A stretch of DNA of 64,000 nucleotides, from positions 62,001 to 126,000 of the forward strand of contig CAJTXL010000002.1 of NCBI GenBank assembly GCA_910583525.1. The letters are read 5' to 3'. Position numbers and translations under genes: made by a program. The notes below the pieces were generated by a model. The model did not search any database. It saw only the letters and a program-made list of their open reading frames with translations, and had not been told where the DNA came from. Below, in pieces: positions 1-8,248 of the stretch. The stretch is from an uncultured Muribaculaceae bacterium (GTDB lineage: Bacteria > Bacteroidota > Bacteroidia > Bacteroidales > Muribaculaceae). Positions within the stretch are counted from its first letter, which is position 1, and the number at the start of each line of letters is the position of its first letter.

Positions 1-1
1 C

Positions 2-1105
2 GACGACAAGAGCCATCCGGCAATCGGTGCATATCCCGACATCATGAGCAATCCCGACCTCAAATGGGAGACTTCGCGGCAGACCGACATCGGTTTCGAC
101 GCCCGTTTCCTTCAGGGACGTCTCGGCGTGACCTTCGACTGGTACGAGAAAAAGACCCTCGACTGGCTCGTGCAGCCGACCGGCCTCGGCATCTGGGGCA
201 CGGGCGCGCCTTATATCAACGGCGGCGACATCAAGAATACCGGTGTCGAGCTGTCTTTGAGCTGGAACGACCAGGTGGGCGACTTCACCTACTCGGTGAG
301 CGCCAACCTCTCGCATAACAAAAACAAGGTTCTGCGCATAGCCAACGGCACCGGCCTAATAGAAGGCAATGCAGCCATACTCGCTCAGAACACCTTGGCT
401 TTCTATCGCGCCGAAGTAGGCCATCCTCTCGGATATTTCTATGGCTATAAGACTGCCGGCATTTTCCAGAACCAGGAGCAAATCGACAATTATATAAGCG
501 AAGCTACCGGCGAGAAAATCATGCCGTCGGCAAAACCGGGCGACGTGATTTTCGTCGACCGCGACGGCGACGGTTCCATCACGCCCGAAGACCGCACTTC
601 TATCGGCAACCCGTATCCCGACGTCAACTACGGCATCAACATAGCCCTCGGATATAATGGTATCGACCTGTCGGTCAACTCCTACGGCGTGGCCGGCAAT
701 CAGATAGCACGCTCATACCGCAGCGGCACCGACAAACCCTACGACAACTACACCACCGAAATGCTCGGACGCTGGCACGGCGAAGGCACATCGAACAGAC
801 TGCCGTCGCTAAACGGCTCGGCTCTGAACTGGCAGTATGTCAGCGACCTTTATATCGAAGACGGCGACTATTTCCGCATCTCCAACATCACTTTGGGCTA
901 CGACTTCAAGCATGCCTTCCCGAAGATGCCCTTGCAGCGTTGCCGCATATACGCTTCGGTACAGAACCCGTTCACATTCACCAAATATTCGGGCATGGAC
1001 CCCGAAATCGGTTATGGCGGCGGCGACAGCTGGGCCTCGGGCATCGACCTGGGCTACTATCCCGGCTCGCGCAGCTACATGTTCGGTCTAAACATTGAAT
1101 TCTAA
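2..1105 (+). CDS. SusC/RagA-type TonB-dependent receptor, C-terminal part (partial)
   Basis: The reading frame is open from the first bases of the window to a TAA, so the 5' part lies outside. What remains is about 367 residues of outer-membrane beta-barrel. It has the alternating aromatic/polar strands typical of SusC proteins, the common stretch 'NPDLKWETSRQTDIGFD' near the start, a 'VDRDGDGSITPEDRTSIGNP' calcium-like loop, and a C-terminal strand ending in phenylalanine (GLNIEF), the usual BAM recognition end. SusC proteins import oligosaccharides across the outer membrane using TonB energy, with a SusD lid. The SusD gene follows after 10 nt, which supports the call. The substrate cannot be read from this fragment. 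Confidence 0.93.
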   Translation, partial: DDKSHPAIGAYPDIMSNPDLKWETSRQTDIGFDARFLQGRLGVTFDWYEKKTLDWLVQPTGLGIWGTGAPYINGGDIKNTGVELSLSWNDQVGDFTYSVSANLSHNKNKVLRIANGTGLIEGNAAILAQNTLAFYRAEVGHPLGYFYGYKTAGIFQNQEQIDNYISEATGEKIMPSAKPGDVIFVDRDGDGSITPEDRTSIGNPYPDVNYGINIALGYNGIDLSVNSYGVAGNQIARSYRSGTDKPYDNYTTEMLGRWHGEGTSNRLPSLNGSALNWQYVSDLYIEDGDYFRISNITLGYDFKHAFPKMPLQRCRIYASVQNPFTFTKYSGMDPEIGYGGGDSWASGIDLGYYPGSRSYMFGLNIEF

Positions 1106-1115
1106 TACTACCACA

Positions 1116-2789
1116 ATGAACAAAATAATATATATAGTCGCGCTTGCCATCGCGGCATTTGCAATGGCCGGATGCGAAAACTTTCTCGACAGCGAGAACC
1201 TTACCAAGAAGGATACGTCGAACTATCCGCAGACTCCCGAAGATGCCGACCAGCTTCTCGTGGGCGTGTATTCTATGCTCGGGCGCTGCGAGCCTCTTGG
1301 TTTCTCCTATTTCATATCGGAGATAATGTCGGACAACTGCTTCGGCGGCGGAGGCCCCGACGACCGTTCGTGCAAGGCCATGGACCAGTTCAAGAAATCG
1401 AGCGAAGACATGTTCCGTTGGTGCTGGCGTGCACGCTACATGGGCATTTTCCGTGCCAATTTCCTTCTTTCGCAGCTCGACGGCATAAAGTGGGACAGCG
1501 AAGAGCACCGCAATGCCGTCGAAGGCGAGACCCGCATGATGCGCGCGTTCTTCTATTTCGACCTTTCGCGCATGTTCGGCACCGTGCCTTTGGTTACAGG
1601 CCCTGAGGCCGTAAACCTGCCCAAAGCACCGGCCGAAGAGACTTTCGCCCTTATTGCATCTGACCTTGTGGCTGCAATCTCGTTGATGCCCGATACAAAA
1701 GCATCTGACATGCCGCGCAGCGACAACGGCCGCATGACACGTTGGGCTGCCGAGGCTCTGCTTGCCCGTGCATGGTTGTTCTATACCGGCTACTATAATA
1801 AAGATGTGATGCCGACTGTCGACGGTGCCGGCCTTACGAAGGCACAAGTCTGCGCCTATGTCGACGACTGCGTGGCAAATAGCGGACATGACCTTCTGTC
1901 CGACTTCCGCAATCTGTGGCCCTACAGCCATGTGCAGGACTACAAATACACTTCTGAGAACGGTCTGCAGTGGGCAGGCGACGGAAACATTGAAGAGGTA
2001 ATGGCAATAAAATACTCGACGCTCGGCACTTGGGACGTGATTTCGCAGAAGAGCAACCAGGTATGCCTTTATTATGGTGTGCGCGGACAGCGTAACTATG
2101 TCTACTCCTTCCCCTTCGGTCAAGGCTGGGGCTTCGCTACCGTGAACCCCAAACTGTGGGAAGACTGGGATGACGCAGACATACGTAAGCGCGGCTCTGT
2201 GATAGACTGTCTCGACAAATCGGAAATGCGTCTCTATACAAAAGGTGGAGGCGAGGCAAGCGAAGAGACCTATTATATCAACAAGAAGCATTGTCCTATA
2301 AATGTATATACCGACAACACCAAGCAGAATGTGGTAAACTACAGCGTGCCTCTCTACGGCATGACCGAGACCAATTTCCAGCTCACCAACACTCAGGACA
2401 TCATTCTTATCCGTTTCTCCGACGTTCTGCTCATGGGTGCCGAACTCGGTAGCGCCAAGGCCCAGGATTATTTCGACCGTGTGCGTTCGCGCGTGGGCCT
2501 GACGTCGAAACCCGCGACGCTTCAGAATATAAAGGATGAGCGCCGTTTCGAACTTGCTTTTGAGGGCGAGCGTTACTACGACCTTCTCCGCTGGCACGAT
2601 GAACGTCTAATCACCGAAAACCAGACAAACATACAGATTTACGACCGCAAGGTACCTCGTAAGAAGAGTGTATCTTTCCGCGCCGAAACAGGAGGCTTCC
2701 TTCAAATTCCCTTGACCGAGATACAGCTATCCGAAGGAGTGCTCACGCAAAATCCGGGATGGGAAGGCTCTGACAATTATCTTGAATAA
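1116..2789 (+). CDS. SusD/RagB-family glycan-binding outer-membrane lipoprotein
   Basis: This 557-residue protein begins with a lipoprotein signal peptide (MNKIIYIVALAIAAFAMAGC) whose lipobox cysteine is residue 20, followed by ENFLDSE, the usual SusD N-terminus. The ATG at 1116 is chosen over an in-frame ATG at 1095 because 1095 overlaps the end of susC and would put seven extra residues before the signal peptide. SusD features include the helical TPR-like region (EGETRMMRAFFYFDLSRMFG) and the C-terminal 'DERRFELAFEGERYYDLLRWH' motif. It binds glycan at the cell surface and caps the upstream SusC. The next gene starts 2 nt after the stop, so it is part of an operon with the degradative genes. 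Confidence 0.95.
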   Translation: MNKIIYIVALAIAAFAMAGCENFLDSENLTKKDTSNYPQTPEDADQLLVGVYSMLGRCEPLGFSYFISEIMSDNCFGGGGPDDRSCKAMDQFKKSSEDMFRWCWRARYMGIFRANFLLSQLDGIKWDSEEHRNAVEGETRMMRAFFYFDLSRMFGTVPLVTGPEAVNLPKAPAEETFALIASDLVAAISLMPDTKASDMPRSDNGRMTRWAAEALLARAWLFYTGYYNKDVMPTVDGAGLTKAQVCAYVDDCVANSGHDLLSDFRNLWPYSHVQDYKYTSENGLQWAGDGNIEEVMAIKYSTLGTWDVISQKSNQVCLYYGVRGQRNYVYSFPFGQGWGFATVNPKLWEDWDDADIRKRGSVIDCLDKSEMRLYTKGGGEASEETYYINKKHCPINVYTDNTKQNVVNYSVPLYGMTETNFQLTNTQDIILIRFSDVLLMGAELGSAKAQDYFDRVRSRVGLTSKPATLQNIKDERRFELAFEGERYYDLLRWHDERLITENQTNIQIYDRKVPRKKSVSFRAETGGFLQIPLTEIQLSEGVLTQNPGWEGSDNYLE

Positions 2790-2791
2790 GG

Positions 2792-4168
2792 ATGGATAGA
2801 CGCGCGTTTCTCAAACGTACGGGAGCTGTCGCCCTCGCAGGCATGTTGCCGCGATGGGCGGCGGCTGCCCCCGATGCACCCAAAGCAAATGCTGTCAATG
2901 CGGCGGTGACCGATTTCGATGTAATTGTAGTCGGTGGCGGTCCGTCGGGGTGTACTGCGGCCATTGCTGCCGCGCGCGAAGGCTCTAAGGTGCTGCTTAT
3001 CGAGGCTACGGGAGCGCTCGGCGGCCTCGGTACCTCGGGCATGGTGCCGGCTTGGTGCCCGTTTACCGACGGGGAGAAAGTGGTCTACCGTGGCCTTGCA
3101 AAGCATATCTTCGACTTGGCGAAAAAAGGCGTGCCGCACGAGCCTGCCGACAAATACGATTGGGTGACCATCAACCCCGAGTATCTTATGGGGGTGTACG
3201 ACCGTGAAGTGCTCGCTTCGGGCGCCAAGGTGCTGTTTTTCTCCCGTGTGGCCGGTGTCGAGATGGCGGCAGACGGCGTCGTAGATGCTATCATCGTTGC
3301 CAATAAAGGCGGTCTTACGCCTTACAAGGCAAAGGTGTATGTCGATGCCAGCGGCGACGGCGATGTGTGCGCATGGGCCGGTGCCAAGTTCCTGAAAGGC
3401 GACAGCGACGGCGTTCTGCAGAAATCGACCTTGTGCTATTCGGTGGCGAACGTCAACACACGCGCCTATCTCGAAGGTCCCGAACTGCATTCGGGTCACA
3501 ACCCCGACAGTGCGTCGGCGCGGGCTTTCAAGACCGGGCGCTTTCCCTTGCTCGACAAACATTGCTGCCACAATCTTGTCGGCCCCGGCGTGGTGCAGTT
3601 CAATGCCAATCATCTGGTGGTGAAGGACACGACCGACCCCGAACAGCTGTCTGACGCCATGTTGCTTGGCCGACGCACAGCAGAACAGCATCTTGAGATG
3701 CTCAAAGAGTTTCGTCCCGATGCTTTCGCCGACGCTTTCATTGTGAAGACTGCAATTATTCCCGGCATACGCGACAGCCGTCGCATTGTCGGTGACTACA
3801 CTTTCACCGCCGACGACTGGCATGCGCGCCGCAGTTTCGACGACGAAATAGGCCGCAACTGCTATTTTATTGACGTGCATAAGAGCGGACATCCCGAAAT
3901 ACATTACGGTCGTGGTGAGTCGCACGGCATTCCTTACCGCTGCATGTTGCCGGCCGGTATCGAGAATGTGCTCACCGCAGGTCGATGCGTATCTACCGAT
4001 GACGAAGCTTACGGCAGTCTGCGCGTGATGCCCCCTTGTCTCGTGACCGGCGAGGCTGCCGGAGTGGCGGCGCATCTTTCGGCATTGTCTGCAAGGCACG
4101 ACGTGCACGCCGTCGATGCCGACGAACTGCGTCGGCGTCTGCGTTCGCACGGGCAATATTTCTTGTGA
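2792..4168 (+). CDS. Tat-exported FAD-dependent oxidoreductase
   Basis: This is a 458-residue flavoprotein. The N-terminus MDRRAFLKRTGAVALAGML carries a canonical twin-arginine motif (RRAFLK), so it should be folded with cofactor and exported by Tat. A dinucleotide-binding motif GGGPSGCTAA (about residues 48-57) follows a beta strand (DVIVV), and an 'IEATGALGGLGTSGM' segment and a C-terminal 'LTAGRCVSTDDEAYGSLRVMP' FAD contact complete the pattern of the FAD_oxidored family (PF12831). Its natural substrate is unknown. It lies between susD and a GH3 gene with 2-nt and 14-nt gaps, so it probably oxidises a sugar or glycan fragment in the periplasm. The donor and electron acceptor cannot be deduced. 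Confidence 0.85.
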   Translation: MDRRAFLKRTGAVALAGMLPRWAAAAPDAPKANAVNAAVTDFDVIVVGGGPSGCTAAIAAAREGSKVLLIEATGALGGLGTSGMVPAWCPFTDGEKVVYRGLAKHIFDLAKKGVPHEPADKYDWVTINPEYLMGVYDREVLASGAKVLFFSRVAGVEMAADGVVDAIIVANKGGLTPYKAKVYVDASGDGDVCAWAGAKFLKGDSDGVLQKSTLCYSVANVNTRAYLEGPELHSGHNPDSASARAFKTGRFPLLDKHCCHNLVGPGVVQFNANHLVVKDTTDPEQLSDAMLLGRRTAEQHLEMLKEFRPDAFADAFIVKTAIIPGIRDSRRIVGDYTFTADDWHARRSFDDEIGRNCYFIDVHKSGHPEIHYGRGESHGIPYRCMLPAGIENVLTAGRCVSTDDEAYGSLRVMPPCLVTGEAAGVAAHLSALSARHDVHAVDADELRRRLRSHGQYFL

Positions 4169-4182
4169 ATACCTATGACATT

Positions 4183-6393
4183 ATGAAGAGTTCTCTCATA
4201 TCATTTATATTAATGTGCATGCCCGTGGCGTATGCTTCGGCTCAGTTACCTGTTTATCTCGACGACAGCGCCCCGATTGAAGAGCGTGTCGAAGATGCCG
4301 TCGGACGGATGACGCTCGACGAGAAAATTGCCATCTGCCATGCACAGTCAAAATTCAGCACGCCCGGATGTCCGCGTCTGGGCATTCCCGAGCTATGGTT
4401 CAGTGACGGTCCTCATGGTGTGCGCATGGAGTTCACCTGGGACGACTGGCTGCATGCCGGTTGGACAAACGATTCGTGTACGGCTTTGCCGGCGCTGACA
4501 TGCCTTGCCTCGACTTTCAATCCGGCTCTTGCGGAGCGCTACGGCAAGACTGTAGGCGAGGAAGCGCGTTTCCGCAAGAAGGACGTGATGCTCGGGCCGG
4601 GCGTAAACATATACCGCACCCCCCTCAGCGGCCGAAATTTCGAGTATATGGGCGAGGACCCCTTCCTCGCATCTACAATGGTTGTGCCATACGTCAAAGC
4701 CTTGCAGGCAAACGGCGTGGCGGCATGCCTCAAACATTTTGCCCTCAACAATCAGGAAAAAGACCGCGATAAGGTCAATGTTGAGGTCGATGAGCGCGCA
4801 CTGAACGAAATCTATCTGCCGGCGTTCAAAGCCGCTGTTGAAGAAGCCGGCGTATGGACTATAATGGGTTCGTACAACAAATATAAGGGAACGTTCTGTT
4901 CGCATAACGATACGCTAATCAACCAAATCCTCAAAAAGCAGTGGAGCTTCGACGGCGCCATGATTACCGACTGGGGTTCGGCGCACGACACCCGTGAGGC
5001 CGCGCTTAACGGACTCGACATTGAGATGGGCTCCTGGACCAATGGTCTTACGTGGGGCGTAAGTTCGGCTTATGACAATTATTATATGGCCGGACCGCTG
5101 AAACAGCTCATAAAAAGCGGTGAAATCGATGAAAAGGTTCTCGATGACAAGGTGCGCCGCATACTGCGTCTTAACTTCCGTACCAACATGGACCGTCGGC
5201 GTCCGTTCGGCTCCATGCACACGCCCGAACATGTCGCGGCGGCACTTGATGTGGCACGAGAAGGTATTGTGCTGCTCAAAAACGAAAAAGCGTTCCTGCC
5301 CCTAACCCCCGGTAATCTCAAAATAGCCGTTATCGGCGAGAACGCAGTCAAGAAACTATCTATCGGCGGAGGCTCGTCGGAGCTTAAACCGCGCATAGAA
5401 ATGTCGGCCTTGCAGGGTATAAAAGAGATTTTCGGCGACGGCGTGGAGTTCGCGCTCGGATATGCTTCGGGCGAACCCAACTACAGCATGGAGATGCCAT
5501 CGCCTTATGATGCCGATTCTTTGAGCCGTGCGGCTGTAGACCTTGCCGCGAAGGCCGACGTAGTGCTTTTCTTCGGCGGTCTGAACAAGAACTACACCCA
5601 GGATTGTGAAGGAGACGACCGCCGCACCTATGACTTGCCCTTTGGTCAGAACGAGCTTATCGAACGCATCGTGGCGGTAAATCCTCGTACAGCTGTCGTA
5701 ATAACCTCAGGCAATGCCGTAGCCATGCCATGGCTCGGACGTGTGCCGGCAGTGGTGCAGTCGTGGTATCTCGGCTCGATGGGCGGCCGCGCATTGGCCG
5801 AAGTGCTCAGCGGCGCCGTCAATCCGTCTGGCAAGCTACCGTTTACAATAGCGCGGAAGCTCGAAGACTATCCGGCCCATCAGGGCGGCGACCGCACTTA
5901 TCCCGGTGTTGACGGCACAGTACATTACGATGAAGGCATTTTTGTCGGCTACCGTTGGGCCGATAAACATAAAACGAAACCTCAATTCGCTTTCGGCCAC
6001 GGTCTGTCGTATACAAAATTCGAATATGGCAACTTTGCCTCCGACCGTAAGGCCTATGCTCCGGGCGAGACAATCCGCTTGTCGCTCGAAGTGAAGAATG
6101 TCGGTGCTGTCGATGGTGCCGAGACGGTTCAATTCTATGTGTCTCAGGCCAAGCCCAAGCTTCCGCGCCCGGTGAAAGAACTGAAGGCTTTTGCCAAGCG
6201 TACGGTGCGTAGCGGCGAGACGGTGACTTATGATGCCGAAATTCCCGTGGATGCATTGGCTTACTATGATGACGGTCTTCATTCATGGGTGCTCGACGAT
6301 GACACATTCATCATTCATGCGGCTGCCGCTTCCGATGACATCCGCAGAACCCTGAAAATAAAAGTGAACAACAAAAACATTGCGATAAAATGA
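4183..6393 (+). CDS. Glycoside hydrolase family 3 beta-glycosidase
   Basis: A secreted 736-residue GH3 enzyme starting MKSSLISFILMCMPVAYASAQ (signal peptidase I type). The start at 4183 is preferred over an in-frame ATG at 4036 that lies deep inside the upstream gene and lacks a signal sequence. Domain order is standard: (beta/alpha)8 barrel, alpha/beta sandwich with 'EGIVLLKNEKAFLPL', and a C-terminal fibronectin-III-like domain. The nucleophile is inferred to be D263 in ITDWG. Substrate-binding motifs SDGPHGVR, KHFALNNQE and GSYNKYKG are visible. Family activities include beta-glucosidase and beta-xylosidase; the specificity here is not decidable. The stop overlaps the next start (ATGA at 6390-6393), so the pair is probably translationally coupled. 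Confidence 0.94.
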   Translation: MKSSLISFILMCMPVAYASAQLPVYLDDSAPIEERVEDAVGRMTLDEKIAICHAQSKFSTPGCPRLGIPELWFSDGPHGVRMEFTWDDWLHAGWTNDSCTALPALTCLASTFNPALAERYGKTVGEEARFRKKDVMLGPGVNIYRTPLSGRNFEYMGEDPFLASTMVVPYVKALQANGVAACLKHFALNNQEKDRDKVNVEVDERALNEIYLPAFKAAVEEAGVWTIMGSYNKYKGTFCSHNDTLINQILKKQWSFDGAMITDWGSAHDTREAALNGLDIEMGSWTNGLTWGVSSAYDNYYMAGPLKQLIKSGEIDEKVLDDKVRRILRLNFRTNMDRRRPFGSMHTPEHVAAALDVAREGIVLLKNEKAFLPLTPGNLKIAVIGENAVKKLSIGGGSSELKPRIEMSALQGIKEIFGDGVEFALGYASGEPNYSMEMPSPYDADSLSRAAVDLAAKADVVLFFGGLNKNYTQDCEGDDRRTYDLPFGQNELIERIVAVNPRTAVVITSGNAVAMPWLGRVPAVVQSWYLGSMGGRALAEVLSGAVNPSGKLPFTIARKLEDYPAHQGGDRTYPGVDGTVHYDEGIFVGYRWADKHKTKPQFAFGHGLSYTKFEYGNFASDRKAYAPGETIRLSLEVKNVGAVDGAETVQFYVSQAKPKLPRPVKELKAFAKRTVRSGETVTYDAEIPVDALAYYDDGLHSWVLDDDTFIIHAAAASDDIRRTLKIKVNNKNIAIK

Positions 6394-8177
6394 AAAAGAC
6401 GAGTGCCTTGATAACGGGCATGGCGTTGTGTGCCATCCCTTTTTGCCAAGCACAAGATGCCGCAGAGCATAAGCCGCTTACGTTTCTTCTGACCGGTGCT
6501 TCGTTCGCTGTTCCAGAAAACGGTTGGTTTGAAATCGGCTGCGACGATATGGGCGCGAACGCCATCAACAAAGCTGTCAGCGGCGAAGCCATATACCATA
6601 CGGCACGCCGCATGGATGCCGGAACTTTCTACGATGCTGCGCAGCTCGACACCATCGACGTATTCGTAATCGGACATGTGCATAACCAGAATGTTGCCAA
6701 TGAGCAGTGGCTCAAAGAGTCGTGGGAAGATTACACGTCGATTGCAAGCACCACCGACTATTCGGTGGCTTATGACTATGTCATCAAACGCTATATTGCC
6801 GACTGCAAAGCCCTAAAAGACAATCCTGAATCGAAATATTACGGTACTGCCGACGGCAAGCCGGTGAAGATAATGTTCTGCACGCACTGGCATGACTCGC
6901 GCACCACTTACAATCCGGCCATACGCAAGCTTGCACAGAAGTGGGGCTTTCCGCTGATAAAATTCGACGACAACATCGGTTTTTCGCGTCTTGATGTTGC
7001 CGCCGGAGAAGACCAGCCGAGCCGCGCCTATGCCCACGACACCGAAACTATCAACGGCGTGAAATACGGCTGGCATCCGCTGCGTGGCGACAACAGCTTC
7101 ATACAGCGCCGCATGGCACAGATTTTTGTAGAAGAGGCTGCGTCTTATCTTGGTCTCTCAGTCCCTTTTGACTACACCCTTTCGCCATGTTCTCCGCTTG
7201 TGATGAAAGGGGAGACCGCACGCATGCTTGTCAATTTCCGTGGCGGCCATTATCCTTTTGAAGTTAAGGATTGGGCATCTGACGGCATAAAAGCCTGTCC
7301 GTATTTCCTCGAAGTCAGCAACGTTCAGGCAGATACTGAGTTTTCTGTTCCGGGCATCATCGATGCCAAGGGTAGCGAAGCCGCTTCGGGCGCGTCGAAA
7401 GCCTCTGTTCTTTTGGCCGATATGGCTGTGCCAAGCTCTTACGACAGCTTCGTGCATCAGGCTGAGCAGAGCAAAGGCCATGCCGACGCACAGACGCTCG
7501 ACCTTAAAAACGGGGACGGATGGTCGAGGCGCATATATCTTACTTTTCCGCTCGACGGGATTCCTGACGATGCCGAGCGCATAGGCATACGCCTTTATTA
7601 CGAAAGCGTCGTGCCCGGTAAACTGAATAATGAAAACCGGCCTCTGAACGGCATAGAGGAGCTGCGTCTCGAGGGAAACACATCGACATACACGGCAAAT
7701 CTGACGTGGGACAACCATCACAGCCACAAGTTCGAATATGTAGGTTCTACACCGCTGTCTCAGGATATGCTCAACTCGTATGTCGGCTGGGATGTAACCG
7801 ACTTTGTCAAGTCAAAGGCGGCAGAGGGTGCGAAACAGGTTTCTTTCAGAGTTTCGACGCCGTATAAGTGGAGAGCATTGAGCCGTTTTACGGCATCCGA
7901 ATCGACATCGGCACCCGAACATGCACCTATGATGCTGATTGCTGAAAAGCGTGGCGGAACATCGTCGGTAGGCTCGCTCGACGCTTCGGCATCGTTGCGT
8001 GCCGACGGAACTACGCTCTACAATCCGTGCGGCACCAAGGTCGTGCTCTATAATGCTCTTGGAGCTGTCGCCATGGTTTCATCGGCAAGCGAAATCGACC
8101 TGTCGCTTCTTGTCCCCGGTGTATATGTGGCCGCAAGCGGTGCAGAAACGCTGAAAATTCTTGTGCGTGGGCGGTAA
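6390..8177 (+). CDS. Secreted SGNH-hydrolase-like protein with C-terminal sorting-like tail
   Basis: A 595-residue protein with a signal peptide (MKKTSALITGMALCAIPFCQAQ). The first 260 residues look like a divergent SGNH/GDSL esterase: 'LLTGASFAVPENGWFEIGC' fits block I, 'VFVIGHVHNQN' could supply the block III asparagine, and 'YGWHPLRGDNS' has the late histidine. It resembles the family I know as DUF5040, but the name is from memory. A beta-rich middle domain follows. The last 70 residues (from about 526) contain 'VVLYNALGAVAMV', 'LSLLVPGVYVAAS' and a terminal Lys-Ile-Leu-Val, which is the layout of type IX secretion sorting domains. It is coupled to the GH3 gene and ends the operon. An esterase role is inferred, not shown. 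Confidence 0.7.
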   Translation: MKKTSALITGMALCAIPFCQAQDAAEHKPLTFLLTGASFAVPENGWFEIGCDDMGANAINKAVSGEAIYHTARRMDAGTFYDAAQLDTIDVFVIGHVHNQNVANEQWLKESWEDYTSIASTTDYSVAYDYVIKRYIADCKALKDNPESKYYGTADGKPVKIMFCTHWHDSRTTYNPAIRKLAQKWGFPLIKFDDNIGFSRLDVAAGEDQPSRAYAHDTETINGVKYGWHPLRGDNSFIQRRMAQIFVEEAASYLGLSVPFDYTLSPCSPLVMKGETARMLVNFRGGHYPFEVKDWASDGIKACPYFLEVSNVQADTEFSVPGIIDAKGSEAASGASKASVLLADMAVPSSYDSFVHQAEQSKGHADAQTLDLKNGDGWSRRIYLTFPLDGIPDDAERIGIRLYYESVVPGKLNNENRPLNGIEELRLEGNTSTYTANLTWDNHHSHKFEYVGSTPLSQDMLNSYVGWDVTDFVKSKAAEGAKQVSFRVSTPYKWRALSRFTASESTSAPEHAPMMLIAEKRGGTSSVGSLDASASLRADGTTLYNPCGTKVVLYNALGAVAMVSSASEIDLSLLVPGVYVAASGAETLKILVRGR

Positions 8178-8209
8178 GGCTGTAATTGCTTGATAAAAAA
8201 CAAAAAGTA

Positions 8210-8241
8210 TTTGTGGAAATTAAGGTTTTGGAGTAATTTTG
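8210..8241 (+). promoter_or_regulatory. Bacteroidetes-type promoter of the DUF1016 gene
   Basis: TTTG at 8210-8213 and TAATTTTG (TAnnTTTG) at 8234-8241 are separated by 20 nt, the expected spacing for the Bacteroidetes primary sigma factor. The start codon of the following gene is at 8249, so transcription would begin within a few bases of the ATG. This implies a leaderless or nearly leaderless mRNA. Confidence 0.75.
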
Positions 8242-8248
8242 CAGTGTT

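Noticed and set aside
978..2597. Long open frame on the minus strand opposite susD
   Set aside because: It is a mirror of the GC-biased codon pattern of the real SusD gene, has no start signal and gives no recognisable protein.
4036..4182. N-terminal extension of the GH3 protein
   Set aside because: The extra 49 residues lie inside the upstream oxidoreductase gene and precede a good signal peptide.
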